The notes under the pieces were generated by a model that worked only from the letters and a program-made list of their open reading frames with translations, searched no databases and was not told where the DNA came from. Below are positions 33,133 through 44,905 of a stretch of 64,000 nt of DNA, piece after piece (within the stretch, counting starts at the first letter, position 1; the number at the start of each line of letters is the position of its first letter). Both the position numbers and the translations under genes were made by a program. The stretch is from Rhododendron vialii (Eukaryota; Streptophyta; Magnoliopsida; Ericales; Ericaceae), in the NCBI RefSeq assembly GCF_030253575.1, contig NC_080561.1:12448001-12512000 (forward strand), read 5' to 3'.

Positions 33133-33479
33133 AAATGCAGAAATTTGTAGCACAACTTATTGAAGTAATTGAACTTGATGGCATCAAAGATTCTTTAGTT
33201 GGAATTCCAGGGCAAAGTGGTCTTTCAACTGAGCAGCGCAAGAGATTAACAAATGCAGCGGAGGTTGTTTTCAATCCCTCCATAATTTTCATGGATGAGG
33301 CTACATTAGGTTTACATGCTAAAGCATCGGCAATAGTCATGGGCACCGTGACGAATATAGTTGCTACAGAAAGGACAATGGTTTGCACTATCCATCAACC
33401 AAGCATTGATATTTTTTAGGCCTTTGGTGAGCTAAGATACGGATCCAACAAAAGCAAATTTAAGGCTACGTAGCTTCCA
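33133..33479 (+). pseudogene. PDR-type ABC transporter (ABCG) fragment, second nucleotide-binding domain
   Basis: A 94-codon frame reads [19 protein letters not shown], then [24 protein letters not shown] and [11 protein letters not shown]. This is the signature-to-switch part of the second nucleotide-binding domain of plant pleiotropic-drug-resistance transporters, which export metabolites across the plasma membrane using ATP. The PTSGLD motif after Walker B has become ATLGLH. A TAG at 33417-33419 replaces the expected glutamate codon, and readable sequence (AFGELRYGS) continues a little. No neighbouring exons are present, so it is an isolated, dead exon copy. Confidence 0.88.
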
Positions 33480-34378
33480 AAATCGGGAACCTATGATTAA
33501 CATATTACAGTTCACAAACATTCCCTCCCATAAACTAAACACTGTGTCTTGTTATAGAACAGGGCAAAATGCATCCAAGTGCCTATAGTCATTGACAAAG
33601 AACCATGAGGATTCAACCATGGTAATACGTATGCCAACCACGATTAGTAAACCCAAGTCAACAATATACTGAACATGTATAAATCATGTGGTTTTTCCCT
33701 ACGCAATATGATTACAATTTTCTTGTTGAAGTCATGGTACAACTTCGTCGAGATTTTTCAACAACAAAAAAACCTAATCATTTTCTGGTTTGGTTACAGA
33801 AGAGCCACAACACTATTCGAGTATCTACAAATGAAAAATTTGTTACAACACTACTTATAAGATACTTTCTCAATACATTAACCAACATTTAGCAGACCCA
33901 AAGGGTTGGGACGTAATGCTTCATTTGATTTGGTAATTAACTAACATTCTAATACTATTGAGACTAGGCTTCTTGAATGATCAAACTAAATCAAGTTTCT
34001 TTCATTTCACCAGCTCGTACTTAAAAATGTAGATCATGGTGACCAACTAGTGTGTGTCCTCATATCTGTTAGTTTCCAGAACACTACAATAGCATGTAGT
34101 CTTTGTCTAGACAATACATGTAGATCCCACTTTATGAAAAAGAGGACCAACCACTTTATAAACCCTTTTGACATAAATGTTTGTTTCAGTACCCTCTGGT
34201 GCTCAGCTAAGCTACATTAGTGTAAAAGTTACCATTTGTGAGCTCTACTTGACAAATATTATGACTTGTACCATGACTTGGATGGTAGAAGATACAACGT
34301 TTTATCTAAGCAATATATTGAATGCAAAGTGCAAAAGATTCTAATGAAAAGGGGAGGACAAATATAAATGCCAACAAA

Positions 34379-34417
<39 letters not shown>

Positions 34418-34615
34418 CAGAAATTCATTACTTAATATTTTCTTCACATATTACATATAAGAACCATCTTAATTGTCTCCACAATCAGCTTTCATAACAT
34501 GTTCTTCTTTACAAAAAGGAACCACCTAGTAGTCCCACTTTCCAAACTTCAAAGACCAAAGCATACGACCCTTCATTCAATGAGGCCTTCCCAAAAACTT
34601 TTTCGAGAACCCACG
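33480..34615. other. Spacer with (AT)n microsatellite
   Basis: No gene recognised. (AT)n of about 31 bp at 34382-34412. Confidence 0.5.
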
Positions 34616-34869
34616 TCAAGTTGAGATAATAGCAAAAATGATGACAACCAAAATGGAACATGTAACCCACGCTCCCCACATCATTCCAGTGGTTTTCCAC
34701 ACCTTTGCCTCCAAATCATTAATCTTTTTCTCAATTTCTTTCATCTTTCTCTCATACTCCTACCTGGATTTTTATCAGTCCAGGATGTGTGCACTACCGC
34801 TTCTTTGCCATGGTCGCAAAGTCATATCCTCAAAGGACTTAGAGTACCACTATTTGAACTAGACGCCAT
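34616..34869 (-). pseudogene. Second GRF zinc-finger/membrane-anchor pseudogene
   Basis: Leftward from the ATG at 34869: MASSSNSGTLSP, a stop (TGA), then CDHGKEAVVHTSWTDKNPGR. This is the first half of a GRF finger, with the second metal ligand changed from Cys to His. The second half of the finger is missing. After a break come a coiled coil (MKEIEKKINDLEAKVWK) and a hydrophobic anchor (CSILVVIIFAIIST) ending at the TGA at 34618-34616. The layout matches the pseudogene at 20069-20679, but the sequence differs enough that they are separate family members. Confidence 0.75.
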
Positions 34870-36117
34870 GACTCCCCTACCATTAAAAAAATGACTACGC
34901 GTGAGAATAATTAAATTTTTGGAGTTCCAAACAATATTCCAATTCATCTTCAATATTATTATAAGAGTTCAACTATGCAAGTAAAGTCAATAAACATGGC
35001 TTCTTCCTTTAGTATAGTACTAGTGAAAACTAAAAATCTACCTAATAAAACACGAGGGTATGGACCCAATACAAACACATTTTTTTTATAATGGCTTAGA
35101 TTCATTTGATCCAAGGTTTGAGAAGCTTGGTCCTCTTTTCATTAAAGTGCCCATAGTTTTAAACTTAATTACAAAACTGACATTAAATCCAAGGCCCCAA
35201 ATTTGGCCCCCAACTCCTCCGAACAACACCTCTCTATCACAAACAATGTACTCTCCCTTCCGATATCACTCACTGTACAGTGACATAACACCACTGTTCC
35301 CCCATTCAAAAGTCTAGTTTTTTTGGGTTTGGAGGGTTGGATACGAATTTTGTGTTTGGATTGCAACTTACCCAAAAAAGATTCAGTGATGATGTGAGTG
35401 AAGATGTGAATGTAGGTTAGCAAAAGAGGAAATAAGGTTTGGTTAATTTTTATTTCGATGCAGCTTAGCAAGAGGCATTGTGAGGGAAGAGGGGAAGTGC
35501 TCTTGGGATCTCCGCCCACCAACTTGTCAGTCCATCCTCCTCTATCACCACCACCACCAGTTCGTCAGCCCTCACCGCAACTTATTTACGACTGACATAT
35601 GCCCCTTTTGGCCCTCTTCCCTCTCTGCTTATGCTCACAGTTCATACCTAGGTAAGAAGGCATGCTTTTGCATACACCGTATTTGTGAAAATGCATGTTC
35701 AAGAGATTCAAACAAAGGGGAGGGAAATTAGATATTTCCAGACTCTATACTCAATTTAATCCCTATTTGTTCCAATGTGCATCCTAATTTTTTCAATTGC
35801 ACGCCAATTTCTAAATGTTTGCATGGTAGTTTAGGTTGGGATTCATAAAAGTACATTCCAATAGAAGAGTAAGACCAAACTTAGTCATCAATCAAAACCA
35901 AAAATCTGTTCCAGGTCAATACAACACATGACAAGTCAAAGAATGTCACTAAAGGTGAATAAAACTACCATGATTTAAGCTTCGGCATGAATTTTTTTCC
36001 CCAACTCGACAACAAGAATTTTAATAATGGGATCACGGTCAACATGCCCTAATTTCTTCTAAGCTAGATATTGCAGTGTCCTTTTGCCAAACTTAATCAA
36101 ATACCTACCAAGTTTTT
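34870..36117. other. Spacer
   Basis: No gene, RNA or repeat that I can support. Short ORFs at 35060 and 35480 (plus) and 35522 (minus) show no motif. Confidence 0.4.
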
Positions 36118-36365
36118 TGGTTGCAGGTGAAATGTGAATATGGACCACATACATGTTCTGTAAAGACAAAATCACCCAATCATAAAGATCAAAACTCTAT
36201 ACCAACCATGGAAACCATAAACTCTGTTCAGATTAGGAGCTTTTTTTGTTGCAAGTGAAATGTGAATATGGACCACATACATGTTCCGTAAGGACACAAT
36301 CACCTAATCATAAAGATCAAAACTCTTTACCGACCATGGAAACCATAAACTCTATTCAGATCAGG
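36118..36365. repeat. Tandem duplication, 128 bp x 2
   Basis: GTGAAATGTGAATATGGACC, CACATACATGTTC and CATAAAGATCAAAACTCT repeat with a 128-bp step and about ten substitutions. Confidence 0.9.
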
Positions 36366-36678
36366 TGGTTACACGATATTTTTAAACAAACCCACATGCC
36401 AAACAACAACATGAACTAAACAGAGAGTAAAAAATAACAAAATCAAACACAGTGACCTAAATATGGACATAATACAACAACAAACTCACCAACTCGACCA
36501 AAGTAGCTTCTGTCAAAATCTGCAATCAGGGTTCACACAACAATGTGGGCCAAAATCTGCATAAAACAACCAAAAATTTGTCTCAATGTCTGGATACTAC
36601 GAGTCTGTGCGTGTGAGACAGAGGGGGGGTTTGGAGTGAGGTTTTGTTCGATTTTCACAGAAGACACACACACGCACC

Positions 36679-36681
<3 letters not shown>

Positions 36682-36734
<53 letters not shown>
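36682..36734 (+). repeat. (GA)n microsatellite
   Basis: About 53 bp of GA. ORFs on both strands across it are artefacts. Confidence 0.97.
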
Positions 36735-36736
<2 letters not shown>

Positions 36737-37182
36737 ACCTGGAGAGAGAGGCTCGAAAGCTGCTGAGCAGCAGATGAGAGGCTTTGAAATCAAATAGCGA
36801 TGAATTTGGGAGGGACTGAGTTTAGGGCATTTTACAGATAATATATGGGAGGGTATATTTGTCAATTCAACCAGGCCTACCATGTTTTGGTAAATATTTC
36901 CCCAAATTTCATGAGAGTGGTGATTTTGAGAAATGAGACCATGGATTGGTGATTATTTCCGGTCAACACCGCCTGTTGGTAATTTTCCCCTTTTTATTAT
37001 TTTTTTTTTTCTTTTGAAGCATGATGTGGCCTTGCTACAAATCACCCCTTTTTACCATTAACTTTAGGTTTCCTTCAGAAAAATGATAGAAAAGGAAAAG
37101 GGACAAAATGAGTTAAAACTTGTGCTAGAAGAACTTAATTAGAAGTGTCTAGGAATTTCTTCCACATCATCACCATGCCAGG

Positions 37183-37298
37183 TATCCTTTCCACATGCAT
37201 CTAATGGATTTTTCTTAGCCAATTAAACTTATACTCCCCCAGGGTATGCACAACCAAGTATATTTTGAGTGACCAAATTAACTTAACATCACAACAAC

Positions 37299-37339
<41 letters not shown>

Positions 37340-37475
37340 TCCACATGCATCTAATGGATTTTTCTTAGCCAATTAAACTTATACTCCCCTAGGGTATGCA
37401 CAATCAAGTATATTTTGAGTGACCTAATAAACTTAACATCACAACAACGAGAGAGAGAGAGAGAGAGAGAGAGAG
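37183..37475. repeat. Tandem duplication with a GA microsatellite at the end of each copy
   Basis: Copy 1 (37183-37334) and copy 2 (37335-37475) share TTTCCACATGCATCTAATGG, CCAATTAAACTTATACTCCC and AACATCACAACAA. Each ends in (GA)n: 33 bp and 27 bp. The copies are almost identical, so the duplication is young. Confidence 0.93.
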
Positions 37476-38480
37476 TGCTTCCTGTAGTAGGGTTTCAATT
37501 TGAATAACAGATCTGATTCAAGTGAGTGTAATTTTGATCGGTGGCAATTCTGTAATTAGAAGAGCCTGGACAATTTAATAAAAGGGAAATCTCACCTCAA
37601 CCATTGGATCAAATCAATCTCAACCCTTGTTACAACTTGTGTTTATGTGGAGGCCCACACCCCTTGTGTTTTATTTGGTAGACTTGTGTTTTATTAGGTA
37701 GATTAGGGAGTGAACTCATCTTTCAAGAAAAAAAAGTACAAATTGTGTAAACATGGTGCCTTGCTAACTAGACCCGCCTCCAAGCCTCCAAGAGATTTCT
37801 CTGAATTACCAAGTGCGTACTGCATAGCTATTAACTGTGATAGAGTTAGATTGAATCTTACGATTAAATTAAAGGCATGAAAGTTTCACATTCAGAGCTA
37901 CATGAGTGCTACAAAAGATTGTTTTTTGGTCAACTATTCTAATCATTTTTTGGTGGTGAACAAATGCTAGGAAACACTTGCTATTATTATTGTGTGTTGT
38001 TGGGTTTGATTGCTTTGAATAGGAGATTAGTTTATTTTTTGCCCCAATACATAAACTCTGGGTTTGCCATAGGTATTTGATTTGATCAATCGAATGAACT
38101 CTCAAAAATAGTTTAGAAAAAAAATTGGCTTTGTGGATGAGGAGAGTGCCAGGGATTTTGCAGCTTGAACTTGCTTATGAGAGGTATTTTTTGTTGCCCA
38201 CTATGTGTTTGTTAAAATGCATGTGACAAAATTCGTACTTCTCTTCTATTTTTCATTCTAATTGACTTTGTAGAGACTTTGTAGAGACTTTGTGGTCTAT
38301 ATTTATGGGTTTTCTTATTATCGATTGAAAAACATATAGTGTAGTAAAGGGTTTCTGCAGATTTTTCTCCCTTTTTGAACGAGATATATGACTGGAACTT
38401 GAGTTGCTAATTCCTCTACTACACTGTTTGGCCAAACCTGTTTGGAGCGTATTCACTTAATTCTTGGAATCTTGAACAGA
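37476..38480. other. Spacer
   Basis: AT-rich, no gene or repeat recognised apart from a short GTAGAGACTTT duplication near 38270. Confidence 0.4.
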
Positions 38481-39012
38481 ATGTCTGATGAGCACCCAAT
38501 ATTGTAGATATTTGGTGCGACTAGTCCCGTTTTATGTTGTTTTAACTTGCGTTTATTTAGCTTTTATAGCAAACGTAAGGTGTGTTTTTAATATTTTTAG
38601 GTAAAACGTGCAAATAAGGCGCATTTCAACGCCATGCATGGTCCAAGTGCTTCCAAGTACTCGAAGACCCTGTCAGCCCCTTAAAATCTAAGTATGAAAA
38701 AATAACTTTATGGAAAAGTATCGATTTTCGAGATAAAAAATGATGGTAATTGATCTTTGAATTTTTCTAAGAGTAACTACAAAGTTGCAAGGTTTTATTT
38801 GAAGAGCAAGGTCATGTTTGAGCCATTTTCTCTTGAGAAAAATGTGCAGTTCTCCATTTTACACTAAAAGTGGGGGGGGAATCTTGAAATTCTGGTAATG
38901 CCATTGTTTCCAAATGGGAGGTGCTTTCTTATTTTCATTAAATAAATTAAAGTAAAGAAAAGGTAAAATAAAGGTTTAAAATGTAGTTTTTACTTAAATT
39001 TCGAAAATCCAA

Positions 39013-39247
39013 TACGTACCGACCGAAACGTAGGGAAATCGCCGAGCCGTCTCCGGCCACCGGACGGCCGATCCGAGCATTTCAAAAATTCTAAAAAAAA
39101 AAAAACGAAGGGCCCAACGGGGAAATCAACGGCATCCGATGTGTGTAAGGTGCTTGATCTAAACACTCTTTTTTCGTGTATTCCAGTGGCCGGAGACGGC
39201 CCGGCGCGTCCGTCGGTACGATTTCCCTACGTTTCGATCGGTACGTA
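39013..39247. repeat. Imperfect palindrome inside LTR 1
   Basis: TACGTACCGACCGAAACGTA...GGGAAATCG and CCGTCTCCGGCCA face their complements TGGCCGGAGACGG and CGATTTCCCTACGTTTCG...GGTACGTA. Arms are about 55-75 bp with a ~100-bp loop. The GC-rich arms stand out from the AT-rich LTR. Confidence 0.85.
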
Positions 39248-39363
39248 TAGCAGCACTCCTTAAGTTTAGAGAATAAAAATAAGATGCTGAGGAGCTGTGA
39301 AGTTGCTGGGAGCTGCTTGCTGAATCTGAAGCCTCAACCTGGAATCTGCAGTTTTGCAGATTG

Positions 39364-39529
39364 TTATCGATAACATGAACGAAGGTATCGATTCCGTTTG
39401 CTCCATCTTGGTCCAGAAGCTGTCCAGACCTGAGGGTATCGATAACGTTTGGTGTAGGTATCGATACCAGTCTTCTCCGGGGGAATATTTGAGTAATGTT
39501 ATCGATACCCTTTTCATAGGTATCGATAA
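39364..39529 (+). promoter_or_regulatory. Cluster of six TATCGAT motifs upstream of the LTR TATA box
   Basis: TATCGAT occurs near 39365, 39385, 39437, 39459, 39500 and 39521, several within the perfect palindrome GGTATCGATACC or GTTATCGATAAC-like variants. They lie 110-275 bp before the TATA box. A regulatory role is inferred from position only. Confidence 0.5.
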
Positions 39530-40563
39530 CATTGGTCTCCTGCAGATATTTTTACTGTTTTTTGGACTTTCCATTTATGGAATACTTGTCACTTTTGGCA
39601 AGTTCAAGGATATTTTGTGGAGAGAAAAGGCTGAGTTGTATAAATACCACTCTCTCTCCCCCTTAGTGTAGCTAGCACATTATATCACTTTAAGTCTTTT
39701 ACTTTTTAGAGCTCCATTAATGATTTTCAAGCTTTCCTAGCAATTTTCTTCAAGAACACTTCAAGGTATTAGTTGTTTGTTAATATCCCAAGTATTAATG
39801 TTGTAGCTACAAGTTGGATCTTCATATAAATCTAGTTTATTTTCGTTTTTATCGGTTAATCATGTTTATCATTTCTAGCATGCTTTCTAGTCTCTTAGCT
39901 ATGTGTGAGTAGTTGTTCGGTTAAGTCTCGGGCTACTCTTTCCTAATGACTTAAGTGGTTATTTGGTTCTCAAACCCTCGAGCTTAAAATCTTGGTTTTC
40001 GGAATTGAATTAACCTAGCCATTTTGGTCTAAGCGAGGGGTGTTAACTCTTTGATTTTTCATTTAGTCAGACGGTCTTGGCAAACGGCATACTAAGGGCT
40101 TGTGGCCTCCTACGTGTTAGATACATTAGCGAAAATAGGATGGTTTAGTTCCGTTCAATCACATCTTTTGATAAACGTAGTTGTTAAAGCTAAATCTTCC
40201 GGGCGTGACCACGTGGTCGTGACTCTCGCTTGAGTTATAATTGAGAACCGGTAACGGCCTTTGTCAAGGGAACGACAATCCCTAGACTTGTCTCTTTTAA
40301 GTTCATTAAGAACATTTCTAGTCTTTTTATTTAGCTTAGCTTTTCCACCGTTAAAAGCAAAATTAAGCTGGCCGTCTTAAACGCCGAAATCCACCATATA
40401 AAACCTACAATCTGATTAAGCTATCTTTGATTCCCTGTGGTACGATCCTGGTCTTACCGGTTTATTATGCTACCTACGATCTAGCTCTACGCTTGAGGTT
40501 TTCTCAACCTTAAATTTAAAGGCGAGGTTTGACGGAGCTAAGCAATGCCCATTAGAGCATACG

Positions 40564-42283
40564 TGTAAACACCCCAATCTGGGCCTACAAGGTTCTTTAA
40601 ATGCTCCGATGATGAAATAAAGCAAACAATACCTTTAAGAGCTTGAATGTGGACTCCCACAACCCAAAAGCCCAACAAAACCTAAAAGCCCAACGAAACC
40701 CAAAAGCCCTGAAAAGCCTAAAATCCCCCAAAGCCCGGCGAAGCCCAAAAACCCAGAAAAGGCCTAAAAGCCAAGGAGCGAACCTGTAATGCCGCACGGG
40801 ACACCTCTACACTGCACAGTATAATAAAATTTGTTACACTGCACGAGGTCATGAGGTACACCACACATCATTTCTAGGAAAAGTTCTGACTGGCTCAGAA
40901 GGCTGTCAGTCACGCTCACTTGAACCACAGCTCAAAGTCGGCTTGACATGGAATACACTTCTAACCGGCCTAGAAGTTATCTCCCCTGTTTGCATTGATA
41001 ATCATGTCTCTTGCCTATAAATATACTCCTCCACTCAAGTTGAAAGGGCCTTACATCCATTATCTCTAAGTCCTGAGAAAGTTATTCTAATATTCTCTTG
41101 ACATTCTTTCTCTTTCTAAAAACATTCCATTTCCCCCCTCACTTCCAAAGCTTAGTACACTACTAGCTTTGAAACTCCACCACTCCCAAAACTCGACCAC
41201 TCCAAACTCCAAGCTCTGAAACCATCTACACTTATCCATCCTCGTTCAAACTCAAAACCAAAGGTAAAAGCAAGTTTCATTGGGCCAAGGTTAGCCTTGG
41301 CCCTGAGGGGACTTTCTACAGTCACACTTGACCTGTTTTGTTAAATGTCGACGTACTGGAAACATTACACTGTGCGGTGTTATGATACACTGCACGATGT
41401 AGTGTACTCAAACATACGGTGTTATAATGTCAACTTTTTATCTGTTTTGTCTGGTCTAATCACATTCACCTACTGTTGGTCACATAGATATTGCTCAAAG
41501 ATCGCTACTAATACGTTCCAGAATGTGGTTTTATCCAAAAACCATGCCTTGGCTTGTTGAAATGGGTTTTTATGGTCATCCATGATGATCAAGTGCATAA
41601 AAAAGGAATTTTTTTTTTACAAACCATTTTTCAATAAAAACAGTAAGAAAGATGCTTGGGTTCATGGTTTGCTTCAATCTGCTAATACAAAGGCATTCTG
41701 AAATGAGTAGCTAGCTATACCGTACGATTTTTTAAAGAACAACGTACATTATAGTCAATACACCGTGATTATAGTCAATACACCGTGCGAGCATCTGAGC
41801 AATAACAATGAACTGACAGCAGTGCAATATACCGCGTGGTGTATCAGAAGACCGTGCGAAGTAATCAGTTACACCGTGCGGTATTGTTTATGATCAAGGC
41901 AATCCATTAATAATGTATTATTTCATTTCTGCACATCATCTATTATCATTCACTGTACAGTAAGCACCATAAGCACGTCAACGTGGTACATTTAATTCCA
42001 TGTCTCTTTCCCTTATTTGCTTATTAAGGAGTTTAATCTTCCAAAAGACGTTTAAAGTTTTTTTCCCCTTTAAAATGTTAAGTAGAGACCGGTCTCGACC
42101 GGGCGAATGGGGTGCTTTTCAACAAAATCTTCCCCATTCGTAACGTGGCCCCCGAACCCAAAATCTCAACATTGTTGCTAGGCCAAAAGCGTTCTTTTCA
42201 AATCAAACCCTCGGTTTCTCGGATCATTCATCTCAAAAATTCGGGTGGTGACTCTCGCGGGCGCACCGATCGGGGAGCCCACA
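40564..42283 (+). mobile_element. Probable solo LTR 2 (1.72 kb)
   Basis: Begins TGTAAACACCCCAATC and ends GGGGAGCCCACA. Flanks ATACG (40559-40563) and ATATG (42284-42288) agree but for one C/T change. TATA box at 41016-41023. The 3' part (CGTGGCCCCCGAACCC, TTCGGGTGGTGACTCTC) is of the Ty3/Gypsy LTR kind. It starts only 20 bp after LTR 1 ends. Confidence 0.6.
40655..40790 (+). repeat. AAAAGCCC minisatellite within LTR 2
   Basis: About seven irregular 16-27 bp units built on AAAAGCCCAACGAAACCC. The leftward ORF across it (arginine/phenylalanine-rich) is an artefact. Confidence 0.8.
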
Positions 42284-42289
42284 ATATGG

Positions 42290-43100
42290 TTTCTGACATC
42301 GAAACCTGTTTCCCTTTATTCACTTTAAACCCATCATCAAATGAATTGTAGTGTCCTTTTGCTTTGAAAGCTTAACCGATTTCCTCAGTTTTGGATTTTG
42401 GAGAATTGATTATCTAGATCCATTTTTAGGCAATTTATCTCCAGGTACAATTTATCTTGGAGAATTGGTTTGTAAAATGATACTCTTTGTTTGTTTTGGG
42501 CCCAAACTTTGTATTATGAAGTTGTAAAGCCTAATTTTTAATGTTTCCATGCAAATATTCTTTGTGCTACTGTATTAAATTTGCTTCGAGGTGTTTGTTC
42601 TTTTTTTGATAGAAATTGACAGTAGTTATGCAAGACATCATCATTTTTCAATTTGTCTATCAGCTAGAAAAAGCAAAAAAGAAGGAAGTTGCATTCATTG
42701 TAACGTTTGCAAAACGGGAACCGGAGAAAACAAAACTGAAGATGAGAACTCAAGCTGGACATTTTTGTGTGTTGTGTTGTGAATGAAAGAATTTACTGGT
42801 TAATGCATTTTCCTAATATGATTGATTGATTGATGGTTGCAACTAATTTATTAGGGAAAACACACACAGAGAGAGAGAGAGAGGAGAAGAAAAGAAAACT
42901 GAGAGAGTGAGGTTTTTGGCTTTTTGTCTTCTTTCCACACCCCCCCCCCCCCGCTCTTGAGTCCTCAGGATGCTGTGAATATTGATCAATGTTGTACATT
43001 TCTACTCTATGTTGAGTGTATCTCTATTGCTAATTTGCTTCTATGTGATATGATGGTGTCTCTACCCATATATGATGGAATCCCATCTCTCTATTGGAAA
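42290..43100. other. Spacer
   Basis: No gene recognised. A (GA)n run (about 42869-42884) and a poly-C run (about 42940-42952) are present. Confidence 0.4.
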
Positions 43101-43104
43101 TAGA

Positions 43105-43374
43105 GAAAGTCTATAATACACATCTTTTAAAAGAGTGTATCATATGCATATATTTTATGGTTCATTCATAACATTTTAGTGTGTTTCGAAACTTTTGTTC
43201 TAGAATTCATAACTTTTTAGCAATACGATTCGTAACATTTTGGTGTATTCCGTAACCTTTATACTATTCGTAACTTTTTAGCAATACGATTCATAACATT
43301 TTCTCTATAATTCATAACATTTTGGGGGGTGCATACGATATACACCCAAATAAGAGGTGTATATTGTAGTTTTT
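43105..43374. mobile_element. MITE with tandem internal repeats
   Basis: Ends are inverted: AAAGTCTATAATACACATCT against AGAGGTGTATATTGTAGTTTT, continuing to ATATGCA/TGCATA. The interior repeats a TTCATAACATTTTGGTGT-like unit about six times. No coding capacity. Confidence 0.7.
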
Positions 43375-43414
43375 TCCTTGGAAATATGCTTATGTTTGTT
43401 GCTACTTTGAATGT

Positions 43415-43736
43415 GGGGCGACTATTCGCAGCCCCGTATTTTCTCCTTTAGCTCGTTAAAAATTTTCAGTTATACTCGACAGTTAGTTACAGAAATTGAG
43501 ATACATTTTCAGCATACAATTACCGAAATATAATATTTTTTTCAACAGCTATTTACCGAAAATGTATGTTCGGCAGTTATTTACCGAAGGTTGAACATAT
43601 TTTCGACATGTAGTTACCGAAATATAATCATGTTTTCAACAGCTATTTACCGAAATGTTATGTATGATTTTCAACAACTATTTATCGAAATGTAGTGGGC
43701 TAAGGAAAAAAATACGGGGTTGTAAATAGTCGCCCC
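43415..43736. mobile_element. hAT-like MITE (322 bp) with iterated interior
   Basis: Terminal inverted repeats GGGGCGACTATTCGCAGCCC and its complement (about 28 bp, few mismatches). Flanks TTGAATGT (43407-43414) and TTGGATGT (43737-43744) fit an 8-bp duplication with one change. The interior repeats ATTTACCGAAAT with TTTTCAACAGC. A second copy begins at 63735 in opposite orientation. Confidence 0.82.
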
Positions 43737-43744
43737 TTGGATGT

Positions 43745-44490
43745 GCTGCTACTTGGTTTAAACTTTTTATGTGGTATTTACTTGGATTACATAAGCAAAG
43801 TGATAGTTCTTTATAACTAGCTTAAAAGTTTAGTTGTGGGAGTGTCGTAGGCACGGGTTTCTCTTTCGTATCACTAAGAAGAGGATCACATACTACACAC
43901 TAATGAAGCCACTAGCTAGCAAGTGCTGTAAGCATGGACAATTTCAATCGGGGTGCGTAGTGCTGTAGGCCACAAGCACTAGTCAATATATAACATGAGA
44001 TCAGCCTCAATGGTAGATTGTCATGTTACGGAATCCTAAAAGTATATAATCAAAGTCAAACCTAGAAAATAAAATAATCTTAATTAGGTGCTCAAAAAGA
44101 CGTTATGTTGTTTAATTAATTAAGGAGACTTGGATGATCTTGTGCGTCAATCTTAAGCTAGATGAGGTGTTAAGCATTTATTACGTGGAACAAAGATTTA
44201 TATAACTTCTAGAAAGTCTGCGCCGATTGTTTAATTTTTACCGTTCTCTCTATCACTCTTAATTTTACCATCCAAAAGTCTTTTGGACGGTCCGAATTTC
44301 AAAAAAACTCTTTTAGTGAAGGTTTTTTTTTAAAATCCGAACCATTGATTGCCGAGATAGATGGTAAAACATTGAATGGAGAATGTTGAGCGGTGAAGCA
44401 GAGCGGTAGGCGTAGCACCGCTACACCCTTCCACCCATAGAATGGAGAGCTAGGATGTGAATCCTGTAAATGACCGACAATTTATAACTA
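43745..44490. other. Spacer
   Basis: No gene recognised. Complementary stretches around 44230-44370 (TTTACCATC/GATGGTAAA; GGTCCGAATTT/AAATCCGAACC) suggest another eroded foldback element. Confidence 0.35.
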
Positions 44491-44498
44491 GGACACTC

Positions 44499-44687
44499 GC
44501 TGCAAAAAATTTCAGTGCCGGTTGAGTACCACGTGGTATCCGCTCGGCGCATCCGAGCCATCTATTGCGTATTTGGACGGTTCGGATTTGGAGAGAGAAA
44601 AATGAGAGGAGAAAGAGAGTCTCAATTCGACCCGTCCAAAAGTATCACGTGGAATATACCCCACCCGGCACTGAAAAATTTCTCGCA
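44499..44687. mobile_element. Short MITE (about 190 bp)
   Basis: Inverted ends TGCAAAAAATTTCAGTGCCG against CGGCACTGAAAAATTTCTCG, followed inward by ACCACGTGG/CACGTGG-type palindromes. CACTC occurs at both edges, but the duplication length is unclear. Confidence 0.72.
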
Positions 44688-44749
44688 CTCAAGACACCAA
44701 TTTGTTGCAGCACAAGGCCGTTCCACTTTCTAAAAATAAGAACTTCAAG

Positions 44750-44905
44750 AAAAAGAAGATAATTTCAAGGTCAAAAATCATGTATTTACGGAAATAATTT
44801 TTTTTGTCAATATAGATCTTGTTTGATAGATTTCATTGAGATCTTTTAAACGGTGAAAAAAAAATTAAAAAATTATTTTTCATATTCTTTATGTATAAGT
44901 TTAAA
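44750..44905. repeat. Dispersed repeat (copy at 62718-62875)
   Basis: AAGAAGATAATTTCAAG, ATGTATTTACGGAAATAA, GATCTTGTTTGATAGAT and GATCTTTTAAACGGTG are shared in order with 62718-62875, same orientation. An AT-rich transposon remnant. Confidence 0.75.

Larger units (their letters stand above)
38486..40544 (+). mobile_element. Probable solo LTR 1 (2.06 kb)
   Basis: Begins TGATGAGCACCC and ends GAGCTAAGCA. Flanks are ATGTC (38481-38485) and ATGCC (40545-40549), a 5-bp duplication with one C/T mismatch. It has a TATA box (39639-39646) and near its end the CCCTGTGGTACGATCC and GGTCTTACCGG motifs usual in plant Ty3/Gypsy LTRs. No coding region or second LTR adjoins, so I read it as a solo LTR left by recombination. 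Orientation is inferred from the TATA box. Confidence 0.6.

Noticed and set aside
36533..36883. 116-codon leftward ORF
   Set aside because: Contains a serine-leucine run from the GA microsatellite and no recognisable domain.
40597..40797. 66-codon leftward ORF rich in Arg and Phe
   Set aside because: A reading of the AAAAGCCC minisatellite inside LTR 2.
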